Positions 24,427 to 33,557 of a stretch of 64,000 bases of DNA are shown in pieces. The number at the start of each line of letters is the position of its first letter. Position 1 is the stretch's first letter. Under the pieces are notes generated by a model that had not been told where the DNA came from, searched no databases, and saw only the letters and a program-made list of their open reading frames with translations. Location of the stretch: the NCBI RefSeq assembly GCF_019375555.1, contig NZ_JAHXDN010000002.1:682001-746000 (forward strand), read 5' to 3'. Source of the DNA: Roseobacter insulae (lineage in GTDB: Bacteria; Pseudomonadota; Alphaproteobacteria; Rhodobacterales; Rhodobacteraceae). A program made the position numbers and the translations under genes.

Positions 24427-25437
24427 ATGATGGCGGACATTGAATTCTCCCATGGCATGGGAGCTTACGGACGCGACTCCGACGCTCCACACGGCGACGA
24501 CGCGCCGCCCAACTCCCTGACAATGATGACGAATGTGGCCGGGGCTATGGTGTCTCTCGCCTTGATCGCGGGCATCGGTGTCTGGGGGTACAAGCTGATG
24601 GTGCGCGATGTCAGCGGCATCCCCGTGGTCCGTGCCGCAGAGGGCGAGATGCGGGTGCGTCCGGAAGACCCGGGCGGTCAGGTGGCCCGGCATCAGGGCT
24701 TGGCGGTAAACGCCGTCGCAGCGGAAGGCGCCGCCGCAGGCCCGGTGGACCGGGTTGTGCTGGCCCCGCGTGCTGCCGATCTGGCACAGGAAGACCAGCC
24801 GATAACCCTCGCAAAAGTTGCGCCGGTAGAGCAGCCGCAGCCGCTCGTTCCCGCAGCAGAGGCGCTCAGGGAGGCGGCCGAACAGGCGGAGGCCCCCGCG
24901 CGCCCTCTGGCCGAGAACCTGCACAGCGGCGCGATTGACGCGGTGGTTGCGGAATTGACCGCGGACCTGCCTACATCGGACGCGCCTGACGAGGAACTCC
25001 CGGGCTCGTCGGTTGTTGCCGAAGAGGTCGTGATCGCCCCCGACACAGCGGCACAGGCGGAAGAGGCCGCCCCCCGACATACCGTGAAACGCCCCAGATT
25101 GCGCCCTGCGAACGGCCCTACGCTGATAACCGCCGCCTATGTGGCGGAGACGCCGACATCCGAAATAGACGCCGCCGACATTCCCGCAGGCACCCGGCTT
25201 GCGCAGTTGGGGGCCTTTGACAGCCCCGCGGTGGCGCGCAGCGAATGGAAACGTCTCGAAGACCGCTTCGGCGAGTATCTGCAGGACAAGTCCCGGGTTG
25301 TGCAAATGGCCCAGTCGGGCGGACGGACGTTCTACCGCCTGCGCGCGATGGGATTTGTTGATCTCAGCGATGCGCGGCGCTTTTGTTCGGCCTTCAAGGC
25401 CGAGGGGGTGGACTGCATTCCTGTTGCCAGTAAATGA
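24427..25437 (+). CDS. SPOR-domain inner-membrane protein
   Basis: A 336-residue protein with a short cytoplasmic start and one transmembrane helix (MVSLALIAGIGVWGYKLMV, about residues 41-59). A long acidic Ala/Pro/Glu-rich periplasmic linker follows, then a C-terminal SPOR domain beginning at GTRLAQLGAFDSPAVARSEW. SPOR domains bind denuded glycan strands at the division septum. Two adjacent ATGs (24427, 24430) are possible starts. Its stop overlaps the nagZ start, consistent with a cell-wall recycling partnership. Confidence 0.82.
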   Translation: MMADIEFSHGMGAYGRDSDAPHGDDAPPNSLTMMTNVAGAMVSLALIAGIGVWGYKLMVRDVSGIPVVRAAEGEMRVRPEDPGGQVARHQGLAVNAVAAEGAAAGPVDRVVLAPRAADLAQEDQPITLAKVAPVEQPQPLVPAAEALREAAEQAEAPARPLAENLHSGAIDAVVAELTADLPTSDAPDEELPGSSVVAEEVVIAPDTAAQAEEAAPRHTVKRPRLRPANGPTLITAAYVAETPTSEIDAADIPAGTRLAQLGAFDSPAVARSEWKRLEDRFGEYLQDKSRVVQMAQSGGRTFYRLRAMGFVDLSDARRFCSAFKAEGVDCIPVASK

Positions 25438-26432
25438 CGCGTTTCGGGGCGACCATTCTGGACGCCGATGGGCTGACCCTCTCGGTCGAGGAAAAGGCAT
25501 TCTTTCGTGACGCCGACCCCTTCGGATTCATCCTGTTCGCGCGCAATATCGACACCCCGGATCAGGTCCGGCAGCTGTGCGACGAGATGCGCGAATGCGT
25601 TGGTCGCGCGGCGCCGATCACGATAGATCAGGAGGGCGGGCGGGTTCAGCGGCTGCGGGCGCCGGTCTGGACGGAATGGACGCCCCCTCTGGATTTCGTG
25701 CGCGCGGCAGGCGCGCGGGCGGAAGAGGCGATGTATCTGCGATACCGGCTGATCGCGGCGGAACTGCATGCCCTGGGGATCGACAGCAACTGCGCCCCGA
25801 TGGTTGATCTGGCGGGGCCGGAGACGCATGAATTCCTTGCCAACCGCTGTTACGGGTCAGACCCGGCAACCGTCGCGACACTGGGGCGGGCCGTGGCCGA
25901 CGGGTTGCTGGCGGGTGGCGTCCTGCCGGTGATCAAGCACATGCCCGGCCATGGTCGCACAACCCTGGACAGCCACTATGATCTGCCCCATGTCGGGGCC
26001 GATCTGCCGACCCTGGCAGCCCAGGATTTTGCGCCATTTGCAGCATTGAAAGATGTGCCCATGGGGATGACAGCGCATCTTGTCTTTGACGCCCTGGATG
26101 ACAGGCCCGCGACGCTGTCGCCGCAGGTGATGCGCCTGATCCGCGAGGATATCGGCTATGACAACCTGATCATGACCGATGATATCGGCATGAAGGCGCT
26201 GCAGGGCTCGCGCGCCGAGGTTGCCACGCGCGCGGTGTCGGCCGGATGCGATGTCATCCTGTTCTGCAATGCGCCGCTGCGGGAACGCCAGATGGTGGCG
26301 GAGGCGGCGGGCGAGATGACGGCGGCGGCGCAGATCCGTGCGGAGCGCGCATTGGCTGCGCGCAAAACCCCGGACGATATTGACATTGACACCTTACGCG
26401 CGCAGCTTGAGACGCTGTTGAGCGGGGCGTAA
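25434..26432 (+). CDS. nagZ: Beta-N-acetylhexosaminidase
   Basis: A 332-residue family 3 glycoside hydrolase that releases N-acetylglucosamine from muropeptides in the cytoplasm during peptidoglycan recycling. Signatures are TIDQEGGRVQRL, the flexible-loop His in KHMPGHGRTTLDSH and the nucleophile Asp249 in LIMTDDIGMKAL. Length is normal for NagZ. It overlaps the SPOR gene by four bases and is followed by scpA after 14 bases. Confidence 0.92.
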   Translation: MTRFGATILDADGLTLSVEEKAFFRDADPFGFILFARNIDTPDQVRQLCDEMRECVGRAAPITIDQEGGRVQRLRAPVWTEWTPPLDFVRAAGARAEEAMYLRYRLIAAELHALGIDSNCAPMVDLAGPETHEFLANRCYGSDPATVATLGRAVADGLLAGGVLPVIKHMPGHGRTTLDSHYDLPHVGADLPTLAAQDFAPFAALKDVPMGMTAHLVFDALDDRPATLSPQVMRLIREDIGYDNLIMTDDIGMKALQGSRAEVATRAVSAGCDVILFCNAPLRERQMVAEAAGEMTAAAQIRAERALAARKTPDDIDIDTLRAQLETLLSGA

Positions 26433-26446
26433 AATCGTTATGGGGC

Positions 26447-27238
26447 ATGGCTGAAGTACCCTTTGAAGAAGACACTCTATCGGTAGCGGACCGGCTGGCG
26501 GCCGAGGCGCTGATCGTGGATGTCGACGGGTTTGAAGGCCCCCTGGACCTGCTGCTGACGCTGAGCCGGACGCAAAAGGTCGATCTGCGCAAAATCTCGG
26601 TGCTGGCGCTGGCAAAGCAATATCTCGCCTTTGTCGAGCGGGCCAAGGCGTTGCGCCTTGAACTGGCGGCGGATTACCTCGTGATGGCCGCGTGGCTGGC
26701 TTTTCTGAAGTCACGGTTGCTGCTGCCGCCCGACCCCTCGGAGGACGGGCCCTCGGGCGAAGAACTCGCGGCACATCTGGCCTTCCAGCTGGAACGTCTG
26801 CAGGCAATGCGGGACGCGGCAGCGCGGCTCATGGGGCGCGACCGGCTGGGCCGGGATTTCTTCAGCCGGGGGCAGACGCATGAGGTCACGCGCACCCGCA
26901 AGATCGAGTATACCGCGACGCTGCTGGATCTGATGCAGGGCTACGCCCGTATCCGCACCCGTGACGATTTCCGGCCTTTCGTGATGGACCGCGACGCGGT
27001 GTTCACGATGGAACAGGCCCTGGACCGCATGCGCGGGCTGATCGGGTTTGCCGGGGAATGGACGGATATTTCAAGCTACCTGCCCGAGGGATGGGAGATG
27101 GATCCCGTTCGCAGACGATCCGCCACGGCGGCGACCTTTGCGGCCTCTCTGGAGCTTGTTAAAGAGGGGCATCTGGAAATCCGCCAGTCCGGGACATTCG
27201 CGCCCATTCAACTGCGCAAGAGAGATACCCCACAGTGA
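26447..27238 (+). CDS. scpA: Segregation and condensation protein A
   Basis: A 263-residue kleisin of the Smc-ScpAB complex, which organises and segregates chromosomes. The family signature FEGPLDLLLTLSRTQKVDL lies near residues 28-46, with the SRLLLP helix after it. The C-terminal winged helix includes AATFAASLELVKEGHLEIRQ. It overlaps scpB by four bases. Confidence 0.93.
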   Translation: MAEVPFEEDTLSVADRLAAEALIVDVDGFEGPLDLLLTLSRTQKVDLRKISVLALAKQYLAFVERAKALRLELAADYLVMAAWLAFLKSRLLLPPDPSEDGPSGEELAAHLAFQLERLQAMRDAAARLMGRDRLGRDFFSRGQTHEVTRTRKIEYTATLLDLMQGYARIRTRDDFRPFVMDRDAVFTMEQALDRMRGLIGFAGEWTDISSYLPEGWEMDPVRRRSATAATFAASLELVKEGHLEIRQSGTFAPIQLRKRDTPQ

Positions 27239-27894
27239 CCGACGACACGCCGCAAGAGACCGAAGAGAGCCTGTTCGAAGCCCCGCCCATAGGGGAGCAG
27301 GAGCGGATGGTGGAGGCAATCCTTTTTGCCACGGCGGAGCCGGTTTCGCTGCGCGAGTTGGCGGCGCGGATGCCGCATGGGTCCGATCCTGCCGAAGCGC
27401 TGGTGCATCTGCGCAAGCGCTACGAGGGGCGCGGCGTGAACCTGTGCAAGATCGGCGACGCCTGGGCCATGCGCACGGCCCCTGATCTGGGGTTTTTGAT
27501 GCAGCGTGAAACGGTTGAGACGCGGAAGCTGTCGCGCGCGGCGATCGAGACTCTGGCGATCATCGCCTATCACCAGCCGGTCACGCGGGCCGAGATCGAG
27601 GAAATTCGCGGTGTGTCCGTCAGCCGTGGCACCGTGGACCAGTTGCTGGAGATGGAGTGGGTCCGGTTCGGTCGGCGCAAGATGACACCGGGGCGCCCGG
27701 TGACCTTTGTGGTCACCGAAGGTTTTCTGGATCATTTCGGGCTCGAGAATGCCCGCGATCTGCCGGGCTTGAAGGAACTCCGCGCCGCCGGGTTGCTTGA
27801 AAATCGCCCGCCCCCCAGCGCGATGATGCCCGGTCCGGAGGAGGAGGACGAAGAGGAAAGTGCCGAAGGGCAAAGCGAACTCTTCGAAGACTGA
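27235..27894 (+). CDS. scpB: Segregation and condensation protein B
   Basis: A 219-residue double winged-helix protein that dimerises and binds ScpA. VEAILFATAEPVSLRELAARMP is the standard N-terminal motif, and AAIETLAIIAYHQPVTRAEIEEIRGVSVSRGTVDQLLE is the second winged helix. The C-terminus is acidic (EEEDEEESAEG). In many relatives tatABC follows here; in this window it does not. Confidence 0.93.
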   Translation: MTDDTPQETEESLFEAPPIGEQERMVEAILFATAEPVSLRELAARMPHGSDPAEALVHLRKRYEGRGVNLCKIGDAWAMRTAPDLGFLMQRETVETRKLSRAAIETLAIIAYHQPVTRAEIEEIRGVSVSRGTVDQLLEMEWVRFGRRKMTPGRPVTFVVTEGFLDHFGLENARDLPGLKELRAAGLLENRPPPSAMMPGPEEEDEEESAEGQSELFED

Positions 27895-27967
27895 GAGCGG
27901 GATGTTCTGAAAATTGCCGCAATTTGCGGTATGATGCGCGCGAGGCAAGGCTGCGGAGGGCAGACAC

Positions 27968-28192
27968 ATGGACAGACTACTGAATATGATCCTGCGCCAG
28001 ATCACACGGCGGCTGGTCAACAAGGGCATCAGCGCGGGGATCACCAAGGCATCGACGATGCGGCGCACACCAACCCCGGACCCGTCCGGCGGCGAGACAC
28101 AGGCCGAGATCAGGCAGCGCCGTCAGGCCAGAAAAGCTGCGCGGCAGGCAAAACAGGCGGCAAAACTGGTTCGGCGCACAACGCGAAGCTAG
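27968..28192 (+). CDS. Small basic protein of unknown function
   Basis: A 74-residue protein with a hydrophobic/amphipathic start (MDRLLNMILRQITRRLVNKGI) and a very basic tail rich in Arg, Lys and Ala (RQRRQARKAARQAKQAAK). GGAGG lies nine bases before the ATG, which supports translation. No domain is recognised. It could bind nucleic acid or membrane phosphates. It lies 73 bases after scpB, probably as a read-through gene. Confidence 0.6.
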   Translation: MDRLLNMILRQITRRLVNKGISAGITKASTMRRTPTPDPSGGETQAEIRQRRQARKAARQAKQAAKLVRRTTRS

Positions 28193-28195
28193 CGA

Positions 28196-29272
28196 TCAGC
28201 CTGTGCGAAAATGCTTGGACAGCTTCAATCCCTGCCCCTGGTAGTTCGAGGCAATGCCGGCCCCGTAGAGCTGCGTCGGTACTTCCCGCATCTTTTCATA
28301 CACGAGACGCCCGACAACCTGCCCATGCTCCAGCACAAAGGGCGCTTCATGACAGCGGACTTCCAGCACCCCCCGGGAGCCCGCTCCCCCGGCTGACGCA
28401 TGGCCGAACCCGGGGTCGAAAAAGCCCGCGTAATGCACCCTGAATTCGCCCACCATGGCGAGAAACGGGGCCATTTCAGCAGCATATTCCGGCGGGATTG
28501 TCACGGCTTCACGGCTGACGAGAATATAGAAGGCGCCGGGATCCAGAATGATCTGCCCATTGTCGGTATGAACTTCCTCCCAGTATTCCCGCGGGCTGTA
28601 GTGGTTGACCAGATCGAGATCGATCACGCCGGTATGCGGTTTCGCGCGGTAGCCTACCAATGTGGTGTCCGGCAGGCGCAGGTCGACGGAAAACCCCAGG
28701 CCCTCGTCGATCACCGCAGGCCCATCTACAAGCGGCGTTTGCCTGTGCAGGGCGCGCAGGGCCGCGTCGTCCAGAACCGCCTGGCCATCGCCGAACCGGA
28801 TCTGGTTGAGCCGCATCCCGGGCCGCACCAGCACCGAGAAGGAGCGGGGGCAGATTTCGGCATATAGCGGGCCGCAATACCCCGGCGCGATCCGGTCGAA
28901 CTCGGTGCCGCCGTCGGTGATGGTGCGGGTCAGCAGGTCGAGCCGTCCGGTGGAGCTTTTTGCATTTGCGACGGCCTGAACGTCGTCGGGCAAGGCCAGC
29001 GATTCCATCAGGGGCACAACATAGACGCAGCCCTTTTCCAGCACCGCGCCCGCCGTCAGATCGACCCGGTGCATCTCGAATTCTTTCAACCGGTCGGAAA
29101 CGCGTTTGCCATGGCCCGCGAGAAAGGAGGCGCGGACACGGTAAGCCGTTGTTCCCAAACGAAGGTCTAGACTGGCCGGTTGAATTTGCGCCTCGCTGAT
29201 CGGGCGCGTCGAGGCGATTTGCGTGTCGGCGATCATCCGGGTGATCTGTTGATTTGGCAGCACGCCGCTCAT
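28196..29272 (-). CDS. dcd: 2'-deoxycytidine 5'-triphosphate deaminase (duplicated-domain form)
   Basis: A 358-residue protein, about twice the usual Dcd length, as in the long alphaproteobacterial family. The N-terminal half carries IQPASLDLRLG and NAKSSTGRLDLLTR, the second half GVLEVRCHEAPFVLEHGQVVGRLVYE. It makes dUTP from dCTP for thymidylate synthesis. The gene is convergent with the small basic protein, only three bases apart. The tRNA-Pro gene lies upstream on the same strand. Confidence 0.85.
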   Translation of the reverse strand: MSGVLPNQQITRMIADTQIASTRPISEAQIQPASLDLRLGTTAYRVRASFLAGHGKRVSDRLKEFEMHRVDLTAGAVLEKGCVYVVPLMESLALPDDVQAVANAKSSTGRLDLLTRTITDGGTEFDRIAPGYCGPLYAEICPRSFSVLVRPGMRLNQIRFGDGQAVLDDAALRALHRQTPLVDGPAVIDEGLGFSVDLRLPDTTLVGYRAKPHTGVIDLDLVNHYSPREYWEEVHTDNGQIILDPGAFYILVSREAVTIPPEYAAEMAPFLAMVGEFRVHYAGFFDPGFGHASAGGAGSRGVLEVRCHEAPFVLEHGQVVGRLVYEKMREVPTQLYGAGIASNYQGQGLKLSKHFRTG

Positions 29273-29291
29273 CTGTTCGCTCCCTGAAATG

Positions 29292-29324
29292 CAAGTGCCC
29301 GCGCATGGCCTGCGCGGGCACTTG
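29292..29324 (-). terminator. Hairpin downstream of tRNA-Pro
   Basis: Perfect 14-bp arms (29292-29305 and 29311-29324) flank a five-base loop, immediately after the tRNA 3' end on the minus strand. The following tract CATTTC is only weakly U-rich. It probably stops or processes the tRNA transcript before dcd. Confidence 0.6.
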
Positions 29325-29339
29325 GCATATGTCGGATGT

Positions 29340-29416
29340 TGGTCGGGCTAGCAGGACTCGAACCTGCGACCTTCCGTCCCCCAGACGGACGCGCTACCAG
29401 GCTGCGCCATAGCCCG
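29340..29416 (-). tRNA. tRNA-Pro (anticodon GGG)
   Basis: On the minus strand a 77-base cloverleaf is visible. The acceptor CGGGCTA pairs with TAGCCCG and is followed by A and an encoded CCA. The D arm is GCGCAGCCTGGTAGCGC. The anticodon stem TCCGT/ACGGA encloses CTGGGGG, giving anticodon GGG. The T arm is GCAGG-TTCGAGT-CCTGC. The D arm is the one typical of bacterial tRNA-Pro. Confidence 0.95.
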
Positions 29417-29427
29417 ACATGAGGCGC

Positions 29428-29455
29428 TTCATACCCGATCTGAGGGCCGAGGCAA
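29428..29455 (-). promoter_or_regulatory. Putative tRNA-Pro promoter
   Basis: Read on the minus strand, TTGCCT is followed after 16 bases by TATGAA. The -10 box ends 11 bases before the mature tRNA 5' end. Confidence 0.5.
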
Positions 29456-29473
29456 GAGAGAATTGCCATGGCG

Positions 29474-30649
29474 TCAGTCTTTGCGGACGTCTTTGCGCGG
29501 TTTGGCCATGCTGGTGCGCAGTCGGATCAATTGCGCCAGAAGCGGCTTGGCCGCGTCCCGCTGTTCCGGGGCCAGTGCGTTCATCCGCGCAAGCGCCGAG
29601 AGTGCGGAGGGCTGCGCCGGCATGTCTTCTTCCGCAGGCAATGGTGGCAGATCAATGACCCGCGGTTTTGGCGGTATGTCTGTCGCGCCGTCTGCGTCCA
29701 CCGCCATATCCGGTGCCGCTGGCGCGGTGTCCGTTGGCTCGGGTTCCGGCGCAGGGTCTGTCGGTTCTGGTTCGGCCTCGGGCACCGGGTCGGTCAACGG
29801 GTGCCGTAAGAAACTCGGCAAGGCCTGATTTTCTTCGGCAACTGCGGTCTCGGGTACCTCATCCGTTTCGGGGGATGCGGCGGTTTCCGGCGCCGCGCCC
29901 GTATCTGCATCACTCTGCGTATCCGCCTCTTCGGGAGCCTCTGCTGCCGCGTCGATGGTCACATCCTCATCTGCCGCGTCGGGCAGCTCCGGGGTCAGAT
30001 CGATGTCAGCTTCCGGGATTGCCTCAGGTTCGGAAGCCACCACGTCGGGTTCCGGGGAGTCTTCCATTGAGAGCTGCGGTTCGGGGTCCTGCGGCGCCTC
30101 GGCGTCGTCCGATCCCGCCACTTCCTCAACGGTCCCGTCAATGTCCGCGGCGGCATTACCGTCATCCAGTGCGCCGACCTCCGACGGCTCTGCCAACACG
30201 TCAGCGGCCTCGACCGGGGGGAGGACGTCTTCGGCAGCGGTGGACACATCGTCCGGTGGCGATGTGTCGTCCGCGGACGCATCCGGCGGCGCGGGATCGG
30301 GGTCAGGTGATGGCGCCGCCGGTTCGGCTGCCGCATCGGACACATTGCCCTCGATCACTGCCATTGTCAGGTCATCAAGCGCCTGGCTTTGATCCGCGAC
30401 GTGGCTCATACCCTGTTCGCGCAGGATTTTCTGCACGCCCTTGATGGTCAGGCCGTCGTCGTGCAGCAGCTTCTTGATCCCCCCGAGCAACAGCATATCA
30501 GCCGGGCGGTAGTAGCGTCTGCCACCGGCCCGTTTGATCGGTTTAACCTGGCTGAACTTGCTTTCCCAGAAGCGCAGCACGTGCGCCTGCACGCCCAGCC
30601 AGTCAGCGACTTCCGAGATCGTGCGAAAAGCATCGGGAGATTTGGGCAT
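29474..30649 (-). CDS. MerR-family regulator with a long acidic tail
   Basis: A 391-residue protein. Residues 1-75 form a MerR winged helix-turn-helix ([25 protein letters not shown]...[11 protein letters not shown]). Residues about 105-320 are a low-complexity acidic, Pro/Ala/Glu/Asp-rich region. A conserved-looking C-terminus follows ([19 protein letters not shown]). No metal-binding Cys motif is present, so it is not a metal sensor of the classic type. It lies four bases after ihfA on the same strand, an order common in Rhodobacteraceae. Confidence 0.8.
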   Translation of the reverse strand: MPKSPDAFRTISEVADWLGVQAHVLRFWESKFSQVKPIKRAGGRRYYRPADMLLLGGIKKLLHDDGLTIKGVQKILREQGMSHVADQSQALDDLTMAVIEGNVSDAAAEPAAPSPDPDPAPPDASADDTSPPDDVSTAAEDVLPPVEAADVLAEPSEVGALDDGNAAADIDGTVEEVAGSDDAEAPQDPEPQLSMEDSPEPDVVASEPEAIPEADIDLTPELPDAADEDVTIDAAAEAPEEADTQSDADTGAAPETAASPETDEVPETAVAEENQALPSFLRHPLTDPVPEAEPEPTDPAPEPEPTDTAPAAPDMAVDADGATDIPPKPRVIDLPPLPAEEDMPAQPSALSALARMNALAPEQRDAAKPLLAQLIRLRTSMAKPRKDVRKD

Positions 30650-30653
30650 CAGA

Positions 30654-30956
30654 TCAGGACTTGTTCCCGTCGGCCACGCGATCCTTCATCAGGTGTGACG
30701 GGCGAAACGTCAGGACCCGGCGCGGGTTGATCGGTACTTCTTCGCCGGTCTTGGGGTTGCGGCCGATGCGGGCGGATTTATCACGCACCGAGAAGGTGCC
30801 GAAAGAAGAGATTTTCACCTGCTCGCCGCGCACCAGCGCGTCGGAGAGATGATCAAGAACGGATTCGACCAATTGCGCGCTCTCGTTGCGGGACAAACCC
30901 ACTTCGCGGAACACGGCCTCACTCAAATCCATGCGTGTCAAAGTCTTTTCGGCCAT
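30654..30956 (-). CDS. ihfA: Integration host factor subunit alpha
   Basis: A 100-residue DNA-bending protein of the HU/IHF family. [22 protein letters not shown] and the signature [21 protein letters not shown], with [14 protein letters not shown] after it, identify the alpha subunit. It forms a heterodimer with IhfB and bends DNA sharply at specific sites. The ATG at 30956 fits the family length; the frame extends ten codons further. Confidence 0.92.
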   Translation of the reverse strand: MAEKTLTRMDLSEAVFREVGLSRNESAQLVESVLDHLSDALVRGEQVKISSFGTFSVRDKSARIGRNPKTGEEVPINPRRVLTFRPSHLMKDRVADGNKS

Positions 30957-31054
30957 ACCATCCCCCGTTATGTTTTCAGCAACCATAGGGGAGAGGGATT
31001 TTCAGAGTCAATATCAATGGCTTGCAGGGCGGCGTTTGAGCAACAATTACCACC

Positions 31055-32026
31055 TTACCAGCGCAACACCACCGCGCCCCAGGCCAGTCCGCCGCCGATT
31101 GCCTCGGTGACGATCAGATCTCCGTCCTTGATCTGCCCCCGCGCGCGGCCAACGGACAGGGCGAGGGGAATCGATGCCGCCGAGGTGTTGCCGTGGTCCT
31201 GCACCGTGACAACCACGTTTTCCATCGGCAGTCCCAGCTTTTTCGCGGTGCCCTGGATGATCCGGATATTGGCCTGATGCGGCACGATCCAATCGACCTC
31301 CTCCGGGTCGACGCCGGCGCGCGCCATGGCTTTTGTAGCCGTCGAGGCCAGTTTTTCCACCGCGTGGCGAAAAACCTGGTTGCCTTGCATGCGCAGGTAG
31401 CCGGTCGTGCCGGTGGACACACCGCCATCGACGTACAGCAGATCCTTGTGGCGGCCGTCCGAATTCAGGTCCGTCGCGAGGATGCCCCGGTCGCGGGCGG
31501 TGCCGGTTCCCTCCTCGGCCGCCAGCACCAGCGCCCCGGCACCATCGCCGAAGAGCACGCAGGTGGACCGGTCCGTCCAGTCCATGATGCGACTGAAGGT
31601 TTCCGCACCGATGACCAGCACCCGACGGGCCTGACCCGAGAGGATCATCGCGTTGGCATTGCTGAGCGCGTAGATGAAACCGGCACAGACCGCCTGCACA
31701 TCGAAGGCAAAGCCATTTTCCATGCCCAGTTCGGCCTGCACCATTGTGGCGGCGGAGGGAAAGGTCAGATCGGCCGTTGAGGTGGCCAGTACGATCGCAT
31801 CAATGTCCGAAGCCTCAAGACCCGCGTCTTTCAGAGCCGCACGCGCCGCCGCGCCCGCCATCGAGGCGGTCGTTTCACCTTCGGCGGCGAAATGTCGGCG
31901 TTCAATGCCGGACCGCGCCCTGATCCACTCGTCATTTGTGTCAAGCGTTGCCTCGAATTCGGCATTGGGCACAACCCGTTCAGGTAAGTAATGTCCGACA
32001 CCTTTGACAACCGCACGCAGGGTCAT
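31055..32026 (-). CDS. fabH: 3-oxoacyl-ACP synthase III
   Basis: A 323-residue KAS III that starts fatty-acid synthesis by condensing acetyl-CoA with malonyl-ACP. The catalytic triad is visible: Cys114 in DVQAVCAGFIYAL, His in IVPHQANIRI and Asn in GNTSAASIPLAL. It overlaps plsX by four bases, so the two lipid genes are coupled. Confidence 0.93.
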   Translation of the reverse strand: MTLRAVVKGVGHYLPERVVPNAEFEATLDTNDEWIRARSGIERRHFAAEGETTASMAGAAARAALKDAGLEASDIDAIVLATSTADLTFPSAATMVQAELGMENGFAFDVQAVCAGFIYALSNANAMILSGQARRVLVIGAETFSRIMDWTDRSTCVLFGDGAGALVLAAEEGTGTARDRGILATDLNSDGRHKDLLYVDGGVSTGTTGYLRMQGNQVFRHAVEKLASTATKAMARAGVDPEEVDWIVPHQANIRIIQGTAKKLGLPMENVVVTVQDHGNTSAASIPLALSVGRARGQIKDGDLIVTEAIGGGLAWGAVVLRW

Positions 32027-33096
32027 TGTTCGCTCTCCTCGGCGGGCAGGGCGGCCACCCGGGCCGCCAGTTTATCTGTAAACTTAATATCGGCGAGCTG
32101 TGCTGCAAGTTTGATCGCGGCTGATACCCCGGTTGCATCGGCGGAGCCGTGCGATTTCACCACCGTGCCGTTCAGCCCCAGAAACACGCCACCGTTGACG
32201 CGGCGCGGGTCGATCTTCTTTTTCAGCCGGTTCAGCGATGTATAGGCCAGCACCGATGCCAGCCTGGACAGCGGCGAAAACTTGAAGGCTTCGCGCAGCC
32301 GGTCACCGATCAGGCTCGCCGTGCCTTCACCGGTTTTGATCGCCACATTCCCGGTAAAGCCATCCGTCACGATAACATCGCAGATGTCACCGGTGATATC
32401 GCCCCCTTCGACGAAGCCGACAAATTCAAAACCGGCCTCCTCGCGTTGGTCGCGAATCAATTCGTAGGCCTCTTTGAGTTCGGTGCGTCCCTTGTGCTCT
32501 TCGGTCCCGACGTTCAGCAGGCCGACCCGGGGGCGCGGCAGGTCAAGACCGTTGCGGGCATAGGACATGCCCATCAGGGCATAGCGCAGCAAATCGTCCG
32601 CATCGGCGCGTACATCGGCGCCGACGTCCAGCATCACGTTGAACCCCTGAGGGTTGGACGAGGGGTAGAGCACCGCAATCGCCGGGCGGTTGACACCCGG
32701 CAGTTTGCGCAGGCGGATCATCGACAGCGCCATCAGCGCACCGGTGTTGCCGCAGGAGACGGCCACGGTTGCAGAGCCATCGCGCACCGCCTCGATGGCC
32801 GACCACATCGACGTTTCCTTGCCGTTGCGCACGACCTGGCTGGGTTTGTCATCCATTGTCACGACATCGGAGGCGTCGCGGATTTCCACCCTGTCGTCGA
32901 GCGCGCGCCTGCGCTCCACAAGGGCCGCAAGCTCGGCTTCCGGGCCATGCAGGATAAACTGGATATCGGGATTCTTGCGTGCAGAGACATCGCAGCCCGC
33001 CACAACGGCGGCGGGGCCTTCATCCCCGCCCATCGCATCTATGGACAAAATGATGCGTCTGGTCTGCGCGTGTGCCTGATCGGTCTGCGCCGTCAT
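32023..33096 (-). CDS. plsX: Phosphate acyltransferase
   Basis: A 357-residue enzyme that makes acyl-phosphate from acyl-ACP for phospholipid synthesis at the membrane surface. Signatures are SIDAMGGDEGP near the start, AVSCGNTGALMA and the glycine-rich VTDGFTGNVAIKTGEG. It lies between rpmF and fabH, the usual bacterial order. Confidence 0.93.
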   Translation of the reverse strand: MTAQTDQAHAQTRRIILSIDAMGGDEGPAAVVAGCDVSARKNPDIQFILHGPEAELAALVERRRALDDRVEIRDASDVVTMDDKPSQVVRNGKETSMWSAIEAVRDGSATVAVSCGNTGALMALSMIRLRKLPGVNRPAIAVLYPSSNPQGFNVMLDVGADVRADADDLLRYALMGMSYARNGLDLPRPRVGLLNVGTEEHKGRTELKEAYELIRDQREEAGFEFVGFVEGGDITGDICDVIVTDGFTGNVAIKTGEGTASLIGDRLREAFKFSPLSRLASVLAYTSLNRLKKKIDPRRVNGGVFLGLNGTVVKSHGSADATGVSAAIKLAAQLADIKFTDKLAARVAALPAEESEQ

Positions 33097-33144
33097 AGAG
33101 CGACTGCCCCCAAAACCTCTGCCCTTATTGTTTAAGGGAAAGGT

Positions 33145-33351
33145 TTAGGCCGCGTCGTCTTCCAGATCAATCTCTTCTGTGAGAGCGACAACTTCTTTGT
33201 CGTCATAATGGCCACAGGCGGCACAGACGTGATGCGGGCGCTTCAGCTCGCCACAGTTGGTACATTCGTTCGGGTTCGCCGCAACCAGCGCGTCATGCGC
33301 ACGGCGGTTGTTGCGGCGCGATTTGGAGACTTTGTTCTGTTGAACAGCCAT
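33145..33351 (-). CDS. rpmF: 50S ribosomal protein L32
   Basis: A 68-residue ribosomal protein. [20 protein letters not shown] is the standard N-terminus and a four-cysteine zinc ribbon is intact (C30, C33, C43, C46). The ATG at 33351 is chosen by homology. The acidic tail [10 protein letters not shown] is typical of alphaproteobacteria. It lies between the DUF177 gene and plsX. Confidence 0.95.
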   Translation of the reverse strand: MAVQQNKVSKSRRNNRRAHDALVAANPNECTNCGELKRPHHVCAACGHYDDKEVVALTEEIDLEDDAA

Positions 33352-33491
33352 TGTCTTGGGCCTTTTGTCGTTCGGGGCCGGGCACAACTATATGCGGGGC
33401 CGTGTTACAATTCTTTTCCCAGGGTTCGGGTGTGACGTGCGTTTAGGCCCAAGCCGGGCGCTTGTCCAACCCTAATTGGGGGGAGCGGCGC

Positions 33492-33519
33492 AAAATACTG
33501 TCATTGACACATGTTGCAA
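33492..33519 (-). promoter_or_regulatory. Putative promoter upstream of rpmF-plsX-fabH
   Basis: On the minus strand TTGCAA and TATTTT are 16 bases apart, about 140 bases upstream of rpmF. The long leader could allow post-transcriptional control. It would add to read-through from the DUF177 gene. Confidence 0.4.
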
Positions 33520-33557
33520 GCGGTTTTTTCCGGCCGCGGGATGCGACGCTTTGGCGG

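Noticed and set aside
22447..25500. A 1017-codon open frame on the minus strand
   Set aside because: It runs opposite argS and the SPOR gene, whose products are clearly recognisable. High-G+C DNA often leaves the antisense frame open, and the antisense product has no family features.
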